A DNA stretch of 64,000 bases, from assembly GCA_002692855.1 (NCBI GenBank), contig NZMJ01000012.1, forward strand, positions 1 through 64,000, read 5' to 3'. The stretch's first letter is position 1; each line of letters starts with the position of its first letter. Source of the stretch: Maricaulis sp. GTDB taxonomy: Bacteria > Pseudomonadota > Alphaproteobacteria > Caulobacterales > Maricaulaceae. Under the pieces are notes generated by a model that was given only the letters and a program-made list of their open reading frames with translations, had not been told where the DNA came from and made no database searches. Of the stretch, positions 29,725 to 39,047 are shown piece after piece. A program made the translations under genes and the position numbers.

Positions 29725-30954
29725 ATGGCGGAAACGCGCAAACGCCTGAAATGGGGCCGCTGGCTGCTTCTGGCGCTGATCGTGCTCTATTTCGCGCCGC
29801 TATTGCCTTACCGGCTCGACAATCCGTGCGACCCGCGTCTGAACACCGCCGAGATGGACCCGATTATCGGCACCCCGGACCCGGTCGGGGAGTGCTATGC
29901 TGAGGACTTGCCGGACACTTCGCGTCCCCGCTTCGAGTCTGTGTCGTCGAAAGTGGCCGGTTTCTGGCTGAGGACCCGGCCAACAGCTCTGGGTCTCACC
30001 TATATGCCCGACCCCGCCGATCAGCAGCGGTGGGCACAATGGTCGCGGTGGGCACTTCCGCTCGCCCGGCTATCGACATTCCGGGATCTCGATACGAAGC
30101 GCGAACTCTTCATGCAGATCGGGCAATTGCGTGAATACGACGGAGATTATTCCGGCGCGGCCGACGCCTATGACCGCCTGCTCGAAGACCCGAGGCTGTC
30201 GCACCCGAACTGGAACCCGTCCCGCTCCATCTGGCGTGCGGCGATCAGCGCCGCAGGCCGGGCAGGAGAGGCCGAGCGTACCTTCGCCTATGCCGACCAG
30301 ACGCTTGAGCGATTTCCCCATCGCGACGACCATTTCAACTTCTCGGTGATGGCAGCACACGCCGGGATCGTTGCCGGCGATCTGGAAGGTGCCGGACAAT
30401 GGCTCGAACGCGCGCAGGGCTTCGCACGCTGGTGGCATGACTTCGCGGAGTGGGAACAAGCCCGCGCGGAGTATTTCGCCGCTCGCTGGCGTGCGAACGG
30501 GAACGGAGCCGATCTCGAAACGGCGCTTTCAGCCTACGGCGCCGAACAGGAGCACCTGACCTTCTGGCGCGATGACGGACCGTGGTATCGCAGCGAAACG
30601 ATCGATCGCACGGCCTTGCTAAGTGAAGCCGGCCGCTGCGAGGCCGCCGCGCAATCCTTTGCGCGCGTTCTCGAACACCTCCCGCGGCCGGAAGACCTAA
30701 ACGAGGACGCTGGCTCATGGGGTCTCTACGACACGCTCTGGCGGCAATGCCATGTCCGGCGGCTCGGCAATGATCCCGAGGCCGATCGCTGGTGTGATCA
30801 GGCGGTCGCTGCTTACCCGGAGCACATCGCGATCAATCGCTGGGAGCGCTACTATGTCCCACTGCCCCCGACGGATGCCCAGCCCCTCGCCTGTTTCGCG
30901 TCAGGCGACGACCCAGATCAGGGCGGCTCCGCCGATCAAGCTGACCGGGGCTAG
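29725..30954 (+). CDS. Membrane-anchored helical-repeat protein of unknown function
   Basis: A 409-residue protein with one N-terminal membrane helix (WLLLALIVLYFAPLL, about residues 13-28) and a long part with TPR-like helical repeats (REYDGDYSGAADAYDRLLEDP; GRAGEAERTFAYADQTLERFP). ATG 29725 follows AGGGAAGGG at 6 bases and is preferred to GTG 29719. The last 54 bases overlap the 3' end of the convergent membrane-protein gene. No specific family recognised. Confidence 0.72.
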   Translation: MAETRKRLKWGRWLLLALIVLYFAPLLPYRLDNPCDPRLNTAEMDPIIGTPDPVGECYAEDLPDTSRPRFESVSSKVAGFWLRTRPTALGLTYMPDPADQQRWAQWSRWALPLARLSTFRDLDTKRELFMQIGQLREYDGDYSGAADAYDRLLEDPRLSHPNWNPSRSIWRAAISAAGRAGEAERTFAYADQTLERFPHRDDHFNFSVMAAHAGIVAGDLEGAGQWLERAQGFARWWHDFAEWEQARAEYFAARWRANGNGADLETALSAYGAEQEHLTFWRDDGPWYRSETIDRTALLSEAGRCEAAAQSFARVLEHLPRPEDLNEDAGSWGLYDTLWRQCHVRRLGNDPEADRWCDQAVAAYPEHIAINRWERYYVPLPPTDAQPLACFASGDDPDQGGSADQADRG

Positions 30955-31290
30955 GGCCCGGTAGGCCCAGAGCGGCAGGCGGTCGGCCCACCAGACGGCA
31001 TAGGCGGCGTGCATGCGGCGCGGGGCGAGCATGATCAGGATCGAGCTGGCGACCAGGAACCACCCGGCATAGGTCAGGATGTCCGGTGCGCGGGAATATT
31101 CAGCCGCGCCGACAAAGGCCAGGCCAACCAGCGCCCGCACGAAATGCTCACCGAAATGGATCAGCGGCGTCGACCCCATCTTCGCCAGCACGGCGCGGCA
31201 CGCGGCGGGGCGAAACACCATCCAGACCGCGACGAGGATCAGCCACAGGCCCGCGGCGATGACGCCGTAGCGTGCGATCTCCGCCAGCAT
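30901..31290 (-). CDS. Small four-helix membrane protein
   Basis: A 129-residue protein with about four hydrophobic helices: GVIAAGLWLILVAVWMVF, VRALVGLAFVGAAEY, LTYAGWFLVASSILIML and a C-terminal helix (ALAPVSLIGGAALIWVVA). It starts 4 bases after the SLC13-type transporter gene stop, so the two are probably co-transcribed. It overlaps the convergent upstream gene by 54 bases. Function unknown. Confidence 0.75.
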   Translation of the reverse strand: MLAEIARYGVIAAGLWLILVAVWMVFRPAACRAVLAKMGSTPLIHFGEHFVRALVGLAFVGAAEYSRAPDILTYAGWFLVASSILIMLAPRRMHAAYAVWWADRLPLWAYRALAPVSLIGGAALIWVVA

Positions 31291-31294
31291 CGCC

Positions 31295-32818
31295 CTAGCC
31301 GCCGAACAGGATCGGGCCGATCAGCGCACCGACCGCCGTGATCGCCAGCGCGGCGAGCAGGTTAAGGCGCACCCCCGCCTTGATCATCTGCCCCTGCGTC
31401 ACCGCGCCGGAGGCGTAGACGATGGCGTTGGGCGCGGTCGCAACCGGCAGCATGAAGGCGCAGCTGGCGGCAATGGTGACCGGGATGATCAGCTGCTCGG
31501 GCGGCACCCCGGCACCGGCGGCGAGCGCGGCCATCACCGGCAGGAAGGCCGAGATGGTCGCGACATTCGATGTCAGTTCCGTCAGGAACAGCACGAAGAG
31601 GACGAGGGCCAGCACGAGAAGGGCCGGGGGCCAGCTGGCCGCAAAACTCATCTGCGCGCCCAGCCAGTCGGCCAGGCCCGTCGCAGACAGCGCTGCGGCG
31701 AGCGAAATGCCGCCGCCAAACAGGATGATGACATTCCACGGCAGGCGCGTGGCGGTTTCCCAGTCCATCAGCGCTTCGCCCTTCGCCTGTCCCCCGGCGG
31801 GAACCAGGAAGGCGGCTAGCGCGCCGAAAACGGCGATCTGCATGTCGTTGAGTGCGAGCGTGACGCCAAGCCCGGTCTGGTCCGAAATCCAGGCCAGCAG
31901 CGGATTCCAGCCCCAATCGCCGCCCGACCACAGCCCGGTCCAGGAAATCAGTTCCGGCGGCAGGACCCGGCCCATCCACAAGATTGCGACGGTGCCGAAC
32001 AGGGCAGCGGCCCGGGCTTCCGGCGCCGTGATCGGGCCGAGGGCGCGGATTTCCTCGCGCACCACCTCGCGAGCGGCCGGATTGCCTTCGCCCTTCACCC
32101 GAAACGCCCATTTCGTCAGGACAAACCAGCCGATCGGGAGGACAAGCAAGGCGGCCGGAACGCCCATCGCCATCCATTCGGGGAAGGACATCCGCGCGGT
32201 GCCGAACTCGCGCGTCATGAATTCAAGGGTAATGAGGTTGGTCGGCGTTCCGACCGGCGTCGCCACCCCGCCGATGGACGCGGCATAGGCCACACCCAGC
32301 GCCAGGGCAGGCGCAAAGAGTTTCGACCCCGCCCCTTCGCGCTGGATTTCCTCGGCCACCTTCAGCGCGATGGGAATCATCATCAGCGTCGTGGCAGTGT
32401 TGGAAATCCACATCGAAAGCAGGGCCGACGCGGCCATGAAACCGGCAATCATCATCGCTGGCTTGCCGCCAAATCCCGACACGACATTCAGGGCGATTCG
32501 CGAATGCAGATTCCATCGCTCGATCGTCATCGCAACGATGAAGCCGCCCAGCAGCAGCATGACCGTCGTCGACGCATAGGGCGACGCGGCGGCGCGGGCA
32601 TCGGCGATCCCCAATAGCGGGAAGAGGGCCAGCGGGATCAGCGCCGTTGCGGCAATCGGGATGGCTTCGGTCGCCCACCACACCGCCATCAGCGCGGCGA
32701 GCGAGGCGAGCAGCCACGCTTCGCGGCTGAGACCCTCGGGCAGCGGTATGAGCTGGATCGCGGCGGCGAGCACCAGCCCGGTGAACAGGCCGATTGTCTT
32801 GGAGCCGGGGCGGGTCAA
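31295..32818 (-). CDS. DASS/SLC13-family anion-sodium symporter
   Basis: A 507-residue inner-membrane carrier with about 11-12 helices. Both Ser-Asn substrate/sodium motifs of the divalent anion-sodium symporter family are visible: WISNTATTLMMIPIA and ELTSNVATISAFLPV. Substrates could be dicarboxylates, sulfate or citrate; the sequence does not tell which. The first codon appears to be TTG 32818, 15 bases after the upstream zinc-finger gene, without a clear ribosome site, so the start is uncertain. Confidence 0.9.
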   Translation of the reverse strand: MTRPGSKTIGLFTGLVLAAAIQLIPLPEGLSREAWLLASLAALMAVWWATEAIPIAATALIPLALFPLLGIADARAAASPYASTTVMLLLGGFIVAMTIERWNLHSRIALNVVSGFGGKPAMMIAGFMAASALLSMWISNTATTLMMIPIALKVAEEIQREGAGSKLFAPALALGVAYAASIGGVATPVGTPTNLITLEFMTREFGTARMSFPEWMAMGVPAALLVLPIGWFVLTKWAFRVKGEGNPAAREVVREEIRALGPITAPEARAAALFGTVAILWMGRVLPPELISWTGLWSGGDWGWNPLLAWISDQTGLGVTLALNDMQIAVFGALAAFLVPAGGQAKGEALMDWETATRLPWNVIILFGGGISLAAALSATGLADWLGAQMSFAASWPPALLVLALVLFVLFLTELTSNVATISAFLPVMAALAAGAGVPPEQLIIPVTIAASCAFMLPVATAPNAIVYASGAVTQGQMIKAGVRLNLLAALAITAVGALIGPILFGG

Positions 32819-32833
32819 AGCGCCGATACCGGG

Positions 32834-33040
32834 CTACGCCCCGCCATCCGCCGGACCGCCGCGCTCGACAAAGCGCCGGTCGCAATAGCCGCATTCGACA
32901 AAGCCGGTGTCATGGTCGATTTCGAGCCAGACTTTCGGATGTCCCAGCGCGCCGCCACCGCCATCGCAGGAGGTGCGGTGTCCGTCGATGACGAAGACTT
33001 CCGGCGCGGGCAGCGCGTTTGCGGTCGTTGTCGTTGCCAT
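32834..33040 (-). CDS. Zinc-finger (CHCC) domain protein, NDUFS6-like
   Basis: A 68-residue protein with the zf-CHCC fold: TSCDGGGGALGHPKVWLEI followed by GFVECGYCDRRF, giving Cys, His, Cys and Cys ligands. The related mitochondrial NDUFS6 subunit of complex I has the same site; the bacterial role is not established. ATG 33040 suits the AGGGGAA upstream; an in-frame ATG at 33046 is also possible. It lies divergent from the ABC ATPase and upstream of the SLC13-type carrier. Confidence 0.85.
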   Translation of the reverse strand: MATTTTANALPAPEVFVIDGHRTSCDGGGGALGHPKVWLEIDHDTGFVECGYCDRRFVERGGPADGGA

Positions 33041-33126
33041 TGCCATTTCCCCTGCATGGACTTCACCGAGTGCCGCGCATAGGTATGACGCTGCTTCATA
33101 CCGGTCAATCACGAGGCCCTGCCATC

Positions 33127-34086
33127 ATGTCCCAAACGCCGCTGCCTGACTATGCGCTCGAAGCGGAAGGTCTGCGCAAGACCTATGGCGGCTCGAAGAA
33201 GCGCCCCGCCAAGGAGGCGCTCAAGGGGGTCGATCTGAAGATCGGCCGCGGCAAGATTTTCGGGCTTCTGGGGCCGAATGGCGCGGGCAAGTCGACCTTC
33301 ATCAACATCTTCGCCGGACTGACCCGGAAGACGGCGGGCACGGCCCGCATCTGGGGCCGCGACATCGACACGGACGGGCGCAATGCCCGCGCCGCGATCG
33401 GCGTCGTGCCGCAGGAAATCAACATGGACGTCTTCTTCACGCCCCATGAGATGCTGGAACTGATGGCCGGCTTCTACGGCGTGCCGAAGCGTGAGCGCCG
33501 CACGATGGACATTCTCCGCGCCGTCGGTCTGGAGGACAAGAAGAACGCCTATGTCCGCCAGTTGTCGGGCGGGATGAAGCGCCGGCTTCTGGTCGCCAAG
33601 GCGCTGGTCCATACGCCGCCCGTCCTGGTGCTCGACGAGCCCACTGCCGGGGTCGATATCGAGCTCCGCCGCCAGCTCTGGGACTATGTCCGCGAGCTGC
33701 ACGCGAACGGCACCACCATCGTCCTGACGACACACTATCTCGAAGAGGCACAGGAGTTGTGCGACGACATCGCCATCATCAATGAGGGCCAGGTCGTCGC
33801 CTGCGAGCCGACCGTCTCGCTTCTCAAGCGTCTCGACACCAAGTCGCTGGTGATCGTCCCGGCCGAGCCGCTGACCGCAGTGCCGGACGCCTTGTCAGCC
33901 TATGACGCGAAAATCCGCGATACGGGCGAACTCGCGATCAGCTACAAGTTCGGCGAGGTCTCGGTCGCCAAGATCATCGAGGCCTTCCACGCCTCCGGCG
34001 GCCGCATCGGTGATCTGCGCACCGAAGAGCCGGACCTCGAGGATGTCTTCCTCGCCCTGACCTACCACCGGGGCGACGCGGCGTAA
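33127..34086 (+). CDS. ABC transporter ATP-binding protein (ABC-2 exporter type)
   Basis: A 319-residue ATPase with Walker A LLGPNGAGKSTFIN, signature RQLSGGMKRRLLVA, Walker B PVLVLDEPTAGVD and the switch His in TTHYLEE. A C-terminal extension of about 90 residues follows the NBD. It resembles ATPases that pair with ABC-2 permeases (YadG type). No permease gene is adjacent: the next gene is a small unrelated membrane protein. Substrate unknown. Confidence 0.9.
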   Translation: MSQTPLPDYALEAEGLRKTYGGSKKRPAKEALKGVDLKIGRGKIFGLLGPNGAGKSTFINIFAGLTRKTAGTARIWGRDIDTDGRNARAAIGVVPQEINMDVFFTPHEMLELMAGFYGVPKRERRTMDILRAVGLEDKKNAYVRQLSGGMKRRLLVAKALVHTPPVLVLDEPTAGVDIELRRQLWDYVRELHANGTTIVLTTHYLEEAQELCDDIAIINEGQVVACEPTVSLLKRLDTKSLVIVPAEPLTAVPDALSAYDAKIRDTGELAISYKFGEVSVAKIIEAFHASGGRIGDLRTEEPDLEDVFLALTYHRGDAA

Positions 34087-34156
34087 GGGCTGACCGCCGC
34101 TTTTTCGCCCCTTATCGCCGCCAGTCTGACAACCGGGCCGCAACAGGGGACCGGAC

Positions 34157-34528
34157 ATGCTGGCGATTCGACGCTTCTTTTCCGCGCTACTGGCGATCGG
34201 GCTGTTCGTCTTTCTGGGCTATGTCTTTACCCTGTTCTTCGAACCGCAGGGCCAGGGCGGGTGGATCACCGCCGTCATTCTGGTCATCGGATCGGGGATT
34301 TTCAGCCTCATCGTCTATCGCTGGCTGGCCGTGCCGGGGCGCTCACGCCACCGCGCGCCGGACCCGCATGATGACGGGGCCGGGCTGGGTCTCGGCCTGC
34401 TGGGCTCGTCTGCGGCGAACCGGAGACGCGACGATATCGATGGCGATGATTTCGGTGGCGGCCGCCGCAGCCCGCATGGCGGCGATGGGGATGCAGACGC
34501 TGACGACGATCCGTCTGGATTGCACTAG
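34157..34528 (+). CDS. Small membrane protein with acidic hydrophilic tail
   Basis: A 123-residue protein with two hydrophobic helices (FFSALLAIGLFVFLGYVFTLFF and WITAVILVIGSGIFSLIVY) and a polar tail of about 55 residues rich in Asp, Arg, Gly and His. It starts 70 bases after the ABC ATPase gene on the same strand. It is too short to be that transporter's permease. Function unknown. Confidence 0.65.
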   Translation: MLAIRRFFSALLAIGLFVFLGYVFTLFFEPQGQGGWITAVILVIGSGIFSLIVYRWLAVPGRSRHRAPDPHDDGAGLGLGLLGSSAANRRRDDIDGDDFGGGRRSPHGGDGDADADDDPSGLH

Positions 34529-34596
34529 CGCCTCAACCCCAATCTTGGCCTGGCTTGTCCCTGCCCCGGGATAAACCCCGAGTGGACGAGACCGGT

Positions 34597-36585
34597 CTAG
34601 CCCTCGGTCACCGGGTCGAAACGCGTCAGCGCATCCGGCCCGTCCATCACCGCGCGTAGCTGTCCCACATAGGTTTCGTCATCGGCATAGGGGCTGATCT
34701 CGCCGACCAGTGCCGGACCGGTGATCGGCGCGCCCGCAGCGCGCAGGGCCGCCCGCTCGGCGCGGAAGCCTGCAAAGGCCGGGTGCGAATTGAGATAGCT
34801 GACATAGTCCTCTGCCGAGGCCGCCAGGCTTTCAAATCCGCCATCGCCGGGGAAGCGGCCGAACAGGACGTTGCGTTCGCGCGCCGCTTCGCTGCTGCCC
34901 CAGCCTGTCGCAAGGACGGCCTGCGAGATGGCCAGCGAGGGCGGGACGATGTCGGCGCGGGCCAGCAGGTCATCCAGATCGCCATAGGCCCCCCCGTATT
35001 TGCGCGCCAGCCGGTCACGTTCAGCCTGCTGGGAGAGGTCGAGACGCGTCCCGTTCGCTTCCAGACCGGCGAACCGTTCCAGCGTCGCACGGTCACGCAG
35101 CACGTGCTCGTTCTCCGAGGCGATCAGGCTGGCAACGATGCGGGCGAACAGCCGCCGCCGCTCCTCCATGTCCAATTCCATCCAGTCAGCGGGCAGAGTG
35201 CCGAGCCGGACACCGCCCGAGGACGGCGACGACGGCGGCGCGACCATCTCGCGCAGCTCGGCCACGGTCGGCGCGCTGAAGACCGGCCCCTGCCTGTCGA
35301 TCAGTCCCGCAGCGATCGACGCGGCAAACGAGGCACCGGCGAAGCCCACCGTGACCGCGCCGATGGCGGCCATGTCGCGCCAGCCCTTTCGTCCCTCGAT
35401 GGGCGGGGCGATGCGCGCCAGCCGGGATACGGGTCCGGCGGTCCAGCCCTGGATCACCAGCGACGCGATCACCACGGCAAAGGCGGTCGAAAAATAGAGA
35501 TTGGCATTCTCCACCCCGAGCAGGACCGGAAAACCGCCGAGGAAGATCGGCACCGCCCCGCGCAGCCCCATCCAGGCGATGAAGGCGCGCTCATTGGGTC
35601 TGAATTTCTCGGGCAGCAGGCAGACCAGCACGGCCAGCGGGCGGGCGACAAGGATCAGCACCAGCGCCACGCCGAGCGCCGGAACGGCCACGGCCAGCGC
35701 GTGGCTCGGCGTCACCAGCAGTCCGAGCATCAGGAAGAGACCGATCTGCGACAGCCAGGCGACCCCGTCGGAAAAGCGCGCGGTCGCCTCGGCCGCGCGC
35801 CGCTTGGGCGCAGAACGCAGGGCCACGCCCGCCAGATAGGCCGCCAGGAATCCCGACGCACCGATCGACTGGGCCAGCGCGAACAGGAATACCGCGGATG
35901 CGGCGGCAAAGATGGGATAAAGCCCCAGCGGCAGGCCCATGCGGCGCTCGGCGACCGCGATAGCGCGTCCGCCGAACCAGCCGATCAGCGCACCGGCGAT
36001 CAGCGACCAGACAATGCCGATGGCAAACAGCCACGGGCTCGGCGCTTCACCGGCCCCCAGCCAGGTCACCAATGCCGTCACCATGATGACCGCCATCGGA
36101 TCATTGAAGCCCGATTCCGCCTCGAGCGTGGTGGCGACGCGCGGGCGGGCCTTCAACTCACGGCCCGCAATCAGCATCAGGACGGCGGCGGCATCGGTCG
36201 AGGACACGATCGCCCCCATCAGCAGGCTTTCAATCCACCCGAGGCCGAAGAGGTAGTGGGCGCCGGCCGCCGTGATCCCGGCCGTAATCAGCACGCCGGC
36301 GGTTGCCAGGGTCAGCGAGGGGCGCAGCACGCCGCGCAAGCGACGCAGGCTGGTTCCCAATCCCCCATCGAACAGGATCAGCGCCAGTGCCAGCGATCCG
36401 AAGCCATAGGCCAGGCCGTAGTCATTGAAGAAGATCTGGCCCGGACCCTCTTCGCCCGCCAGCATGCCGATGCCGAGAAACATCAACAGCAGCGGCGCGC
36501 CGGCCTGCCGCAACAGGGCGGCGCCAGCCACCGCCAGCAGGATCAGGCTGGTCGAAACCAGAAGCAGAATGTGGGCGGCATCCAT
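34597..36585 (-). CDS. Cation/proton antiporter fused to an inactive Bax/GH73-like peptidoglycan-hydrolase domain
   Basis: The N-terminal 400 residues are a CPA1-type antiporter: a glycine-rich first half (GIGMLAGEEGPG), SSTDAAAVLML with its Asp, ESGFNDPMAVIM with the Asn-Asp transport pair, and WMGLRGAVPIFLG. An extra helix follows (about 405-427), preceded by RKGWRD, which should put the rest in the periplasm. From about residue 470 the sequence matches the Bax/glucosaminidase family: ADIVPPSLAISQAVLATGWG, ERNVLFGRF, DYVSYLNSHPAF. The family's catalytic Glu (QAxxESGWG) is Ala559 here (codon 34909-34911), so the domain is probably non-hydrolytic. ATG 36585 is chosen because the first membrane helix begins there. 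Confidence 0.88.
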   Translation of the reverse strand: MDAAHILLLVSTSLILLAVAGAALLRQAGAPLLLMFLGIGMLAGEEGPGQIFFNDYGLAYGFGSLALALILFDGGLGTSLRRLRGVLRPSLTLATAGVLITAGITAAGAHYLFGLGWIESLLMGAIVSSTDAAAVLMLIAGRELKARPRVATTLEAESGFNDPMAVIMVTALVTWLGAGEAPSPWLFAIGIVWSLIAGALIGWFGGRAIAVAERRMGLPLGLYPIFAAASAVFLFALAQSIGASGFLAAYLAGVALRSAPKRRAAEATARFSDGVAWLSQIGLFLMLGLLVTPSHALAVAVPALGVALVLILVARPLAVLVCLLPEKFRPNERAFIAWMGLRGAVPIFLGGFPVLLGVENANLYFSTAFAVVIASLVIQGWTAGPVSRLARIAPPIEGRKGWRDMAAIGAVTVGFAGASFAASIAAGLIDRQGPVFSAPTVAELREMVAPPSSPSSGGVRLGTLPADWMELDMEERRRLFARIVASLIASENEHVLRDRATLERFAGLEANGTRLDLSQQAERDRLARKYGGAYGDLDDLLARADIVPPSLAISQAVLATGWGSSEAARERNVLFGRFPGDGGFESLAASAEDYVSYLNSHPAFAGFRAERAALRAAGAPITGPALVGEISPYADDETYVGQLRAVMDGPDALTRFDPVTEG

Positions 36586-36688
36586 TCCGGTCGCGTTTCC
36601 CTGGGAGTCGTGTGACAGCACCTGCGCAATTAGGGAATGGCTGCATTGAACGGAAGGCGCAAGCCCTGTAAGGGATGCATCCCGGCCT

Positions 36689-36765
36689 GCACCCATAGCT
36701 CAGCTGGATAGAGCGCTGCCCTCCGAAGGCAGAGGTCAGAGGTTCGAATCCTCTTGGGTGCGCCA
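36689..36765 (+). tRNA. tRNA-Arg (anticodon CCG)
   Basis: A 77-base cloverleaf. The acceptor stem is GCACCCA / TGGGTGC, the D arm includes AGCTCAGCTGGATAGAGC, the anticodon stem CTGCC/GGCAG encloses the loop CTCCGAA (anticodon CCG at 36723-36725), and the T arm includes GGTTCGAATCC. The CCA end is encoded. It reads CGG arginine codons. No integrase or duplicated 3' end is seen nearby. Confidence 0.97.
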
Positions 36766-36913
36766 TTTCACAATACCGGGACCTCCGACCGGAGCTGCCC
36801 CTGCGCTGTTATCCTCGAAGGGCCGGTCGGCCGGATTAGTCGGCCTTCGCTGCGGACGCGCGGTCGCGATTGCTTCCCCTTCGGGTCCTGATTTCCTGAG
36901 CCGGGTAGCGAAA

Positions 36914-37273
36914 TCAGTCTTTCGGCACCCGCAATATCTTCTCCATCGCCTTGCCCTTGGCGAGTTCGTCGATCAGCTTGTCGAGATAGCGGATCTCGCG
37001 CATCAGCTTGTCTTCGACCTCTTCGACGCGCACGCCGCACACTACGCCCTTGATGAGCGCCCGGTCGGGATTGAGCCGGGGTGCGTCGTCAAAAAAGGCT
37101 CGAAAATCGGACTTGTCGGCGAGCACCCTCTTCAACGCGGCATCATCATGGCCCGTGAGCCAGTGGATGATCTCATCGACGTCGGCCTTGGTTCGCCCCT
37201 TCTTTTCGGCCTTCGCAACGTAATGCGGATAAACGCTCGCAAAGCTCATCTTGAAGATGCGGTGTTCGGCCAT
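36914..37273 (-). CDS. DUF2200 family protein
   Basis: A 119-residue cytoplasmic protein. The [19 protein letters not shown] start, the [21 protein letters not shown] middle and the [18 protein letters not shown] end match the DUF2200 family, whose biochemical role is unknown. It lies between the tRNA-Arg gene and a divergent sensor kinase. Confidence 0.88.
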   Translation of the reverse strand: MAEHRIFKMSFASVYPHYVAKAEKKGRTKADVDEIIHWLTGHDDAALKRVLADKSDFRAFFDDAPRLNPDRALIKGVVCGVRVEEVEDKLMREIRYLDKLIDELAKGKAMEKILRVPKD

Positions 37274-37381
37274 GACGGCCTCCCGATTGCCTGGCACCCA
37301 TTGAACGGGAGGACGCAAGAGCCCGTCAAGCAGGCGGAATGCGGACTTTGAACGGTGCAGGGAGCCTGTATAAGGTTGCTT

Positions 37382-38470
37382 ATGAAAGCTGCTGTCCACC
37401 CACGACAAGCGGATCGTCTCGCGGCGCTGCGCCGCTACGACATTCTCGACACGCCGCGCGAAGCGGAGTTTGACGATATCGTCGCCCTGGCGTCGACGAT
37501 TTGCGACGCACCGATCTCCGTCGTCAACCTGATCGACGAGCACCGCCAGTGGTTCAAGGCCGAGGTCGGGCTGGGCGTGCGCGAGACGCCGCTCGAAACC
37601 TCGATCTGCTCGCACGTCATCCTGGAAAACGACTTCGTCGAAATTCCCGATACGCTCGCCGATGCCCGGATGGCGGACAACCCGTTATGCCTCGCACCAG
37701 AGGACGGGTTGCGCTTCTACGCAGGCGCCTTGCTGAAGACGTCGGACGGCATGCCGATCGGGACGCTGTGCGTGCTCGACACGAAGCCGCGAAATCTGAC
37801 TGACCTTCAGCGCGAAACCGTCCGGGTACTGGCCCGGCAGGTGATGAAGCAACTCGAACTTCGCCTGGCACTCCGCCAGCTCGACACCTTGCGCCGGGAG
37901 ACTGACCACCGGGTCAAGAACTCGCTGCAAATGATCGCCTCGCTGGTCAGTATCGGCCGCTCCGGCGGCGAAGGCGCGGCCGATGCCGCGCTGGAGCGGA
38001 TCGAAAGCCGCATCCGCGCCGCCTCGCTGATCCACGAGCAGATCCAGAAGTCCAGCACCAGCGGCGACGTCGATATTGCCCGATTGCTGACCGATCTGGG
38101 CCGGCTGCTTCAGGACATGTCGCCGGACGGGATCGCGATCGAGGTCAAGGCAGACAGCGTCGACATTTCACCCGACCAGGCCACCGCCATTGCGACCCTG
38201 ATCAACGAGTTCGCGGCCAATTCCTTCAAGCACGCCTTCACGGGTGTCTCGCAAGGGTGCATCACCCTCACCGCATCGTCGAAGGACGGTGCGATTGAAC
38301 TGGAGTGCAGTGACGATGGCCGGGGCTGGGGCGAGGATGGACCGAAGGGCGGGCTGGGCTACCAGATCATGCAGGCGTCCGCCGAAAAGGCCGGCGGGAA
38401 GATCGAGCTGATCCCCCTCCAGACCGGATCGGCGTTGAGGCTGGTGTTCAAACCGGAACAGGCGGCCTAA
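37382..38470 (+). CDS. GAF-domain sensor histidine kinase (HisKA_2/HWE type)
   Basis: A 362-residue soluble kinase. An N-terminal GAF domain (about residues 10-165: [21 protein letters not shown] ... GTLCVLD) is followed by the HisKA_2 box [16 protein letters not shown] and a HATPase domain ([24 protein letters not shown]). This kinase type often feeds general stress response or light pathways in alphaproteobacteria. No response regulator is adjacent, so its partner is unknown. ATG 37382 follows AAGG. The stop shares bases with the convergent sodC stop. Confidence 0.9.
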   Translation: MKAAVHPRQADRLAALRRYDILDTPREAEFDDIVALASTICDAPISVVNLIDEHRQWFKAEVGLGVRETPLETSICSHVILENDFVEIPDTLADARMADNPLCLAPEDGLRFYAGALLKTSDGMPIGTLCVLDTKPRNLTDLQRETVRVLARQVMKQLELRLALRQLDTLRRETDHRVKNSLQMIASLVSIGRSGGEGAADAALERIESRIRAASLIHEQIQKSSTSGDVDIARLLTDLGRLLQDMSPDGIAIEVKADSVDISPDQATAIATLINEFAANSFKHAFTGVSQGCITLTASSKDGAIELECSDDGRGWGEDGPKGGLGYQIMQASAEKAGGKIELIPLQTGSALRLVFKPEQAA

Positions 38471-39000
38471 CCGGCCACGATCACACCGCAGGCAATCCGG
38501 TCCCCGGCATCGCCGGAGGGCTGGCTCCGGTAATCATCAGGGCCCGAATGCACCAAGATGGCAGCGCCGTCGCCATCCATCAGTGCGCCATTCTCGTCGA
38601 GTGAAACGCGGGTGTTGAAGGTTTCGACCGTCAGTTCGCCGGTCTCGGGGACATGGATGTTCTCCAGGTCACCGAGATGCGGCCCGCCCGGCACCAGGAA
38701 GCCGTGCGCCTGTCCATCCGGGTCCGCGAGGTGACCGCCTGCGGCATCGAAATCCGGTTCGCAGGCGCCGGTCTGGTGGATGTGAAAACCATGCGTGCCC
38801 TGCGGCAATCCTGTCAGATGGGCCTCGATCAGCACCCCGCTCGGTGTTTCAGTCAGCATGACCTCCCCCGCCGGCGTCCCGTCGGCCAGCTGAAGGCGGG
38901 CATGCGCCGTGGCGGGTTCCTGATCGTCGGCGAAGGCATCCATGCCAGGGGACAGTGTCATCGCTGTGGCGGCAACGACCATGGCGGCAAAACGGGACAT
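38467..39000 (-). CDS. sodC: Periplasmic Cu/Zn superoxide dismutase
   Basis: A 177-residue exported enzyme with a signal peptide (cleavage near ADA/FADD, residue 24). Metal ligands are visible as HGFHIHQTGAC (two Cu His), AGGHLADP and GPHLGDL (bridging and Zn His), and ILVHSGPDDY (Cu His). The Cys pair for the disulfide (GACEPDF and RIACGV) is present. It detoxifies periplasmic superoxide. The stop overlaps the convergent kinase gene by 4 bases. Confidence 0.95.
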   Translation of the reverse strand: MSRFAAMVVAATAMTLSPGMDAFADDQEPATAHARLQLADGTPAGEVMLTETPSGVLIEAHLTGLPQGTHGFHIHQTGACEPDFDAAGGHLADPDGQAHGFLVPGGPHLGDLENIHVPETGELTVETFNTRVSLDENGALMDGDGAAILVHSGPDDYRSQPSGDAGDRIACGVIVAG

Positions 39001-39047
39001 GTCGTGATCTCCGATTAACGGGAAGGGGCGGGTCAGCGCGTCGCGGA

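Noticed and set aside
30901-30954. Overlap of two convergent genes as sign of a false gene call
   Set aside because: Both proteins look real (membrane helices in one, signal anchor and repeats in the other); a 54-base tail overlap is acceptable, though the exact 3' part of the plus-strand gene may be non-essential.
34891-34920. Sequencing error as the cause of Ala in place of catalytic Glu in the antiporter fusion
   Set aside because: Cannot be excluded from one read of the sequence, but the frame is open on both sides and the neighbouring motif residues (Gln, Ala, Gly-Trp-Gly) are intact, so I treat the change as real.
36689-36913. tRNA-Arg as an integration site of a mobile element
   Set aside because: No integrase, no repeated tRNA 3' end, and the flanking genes look chromosomal.
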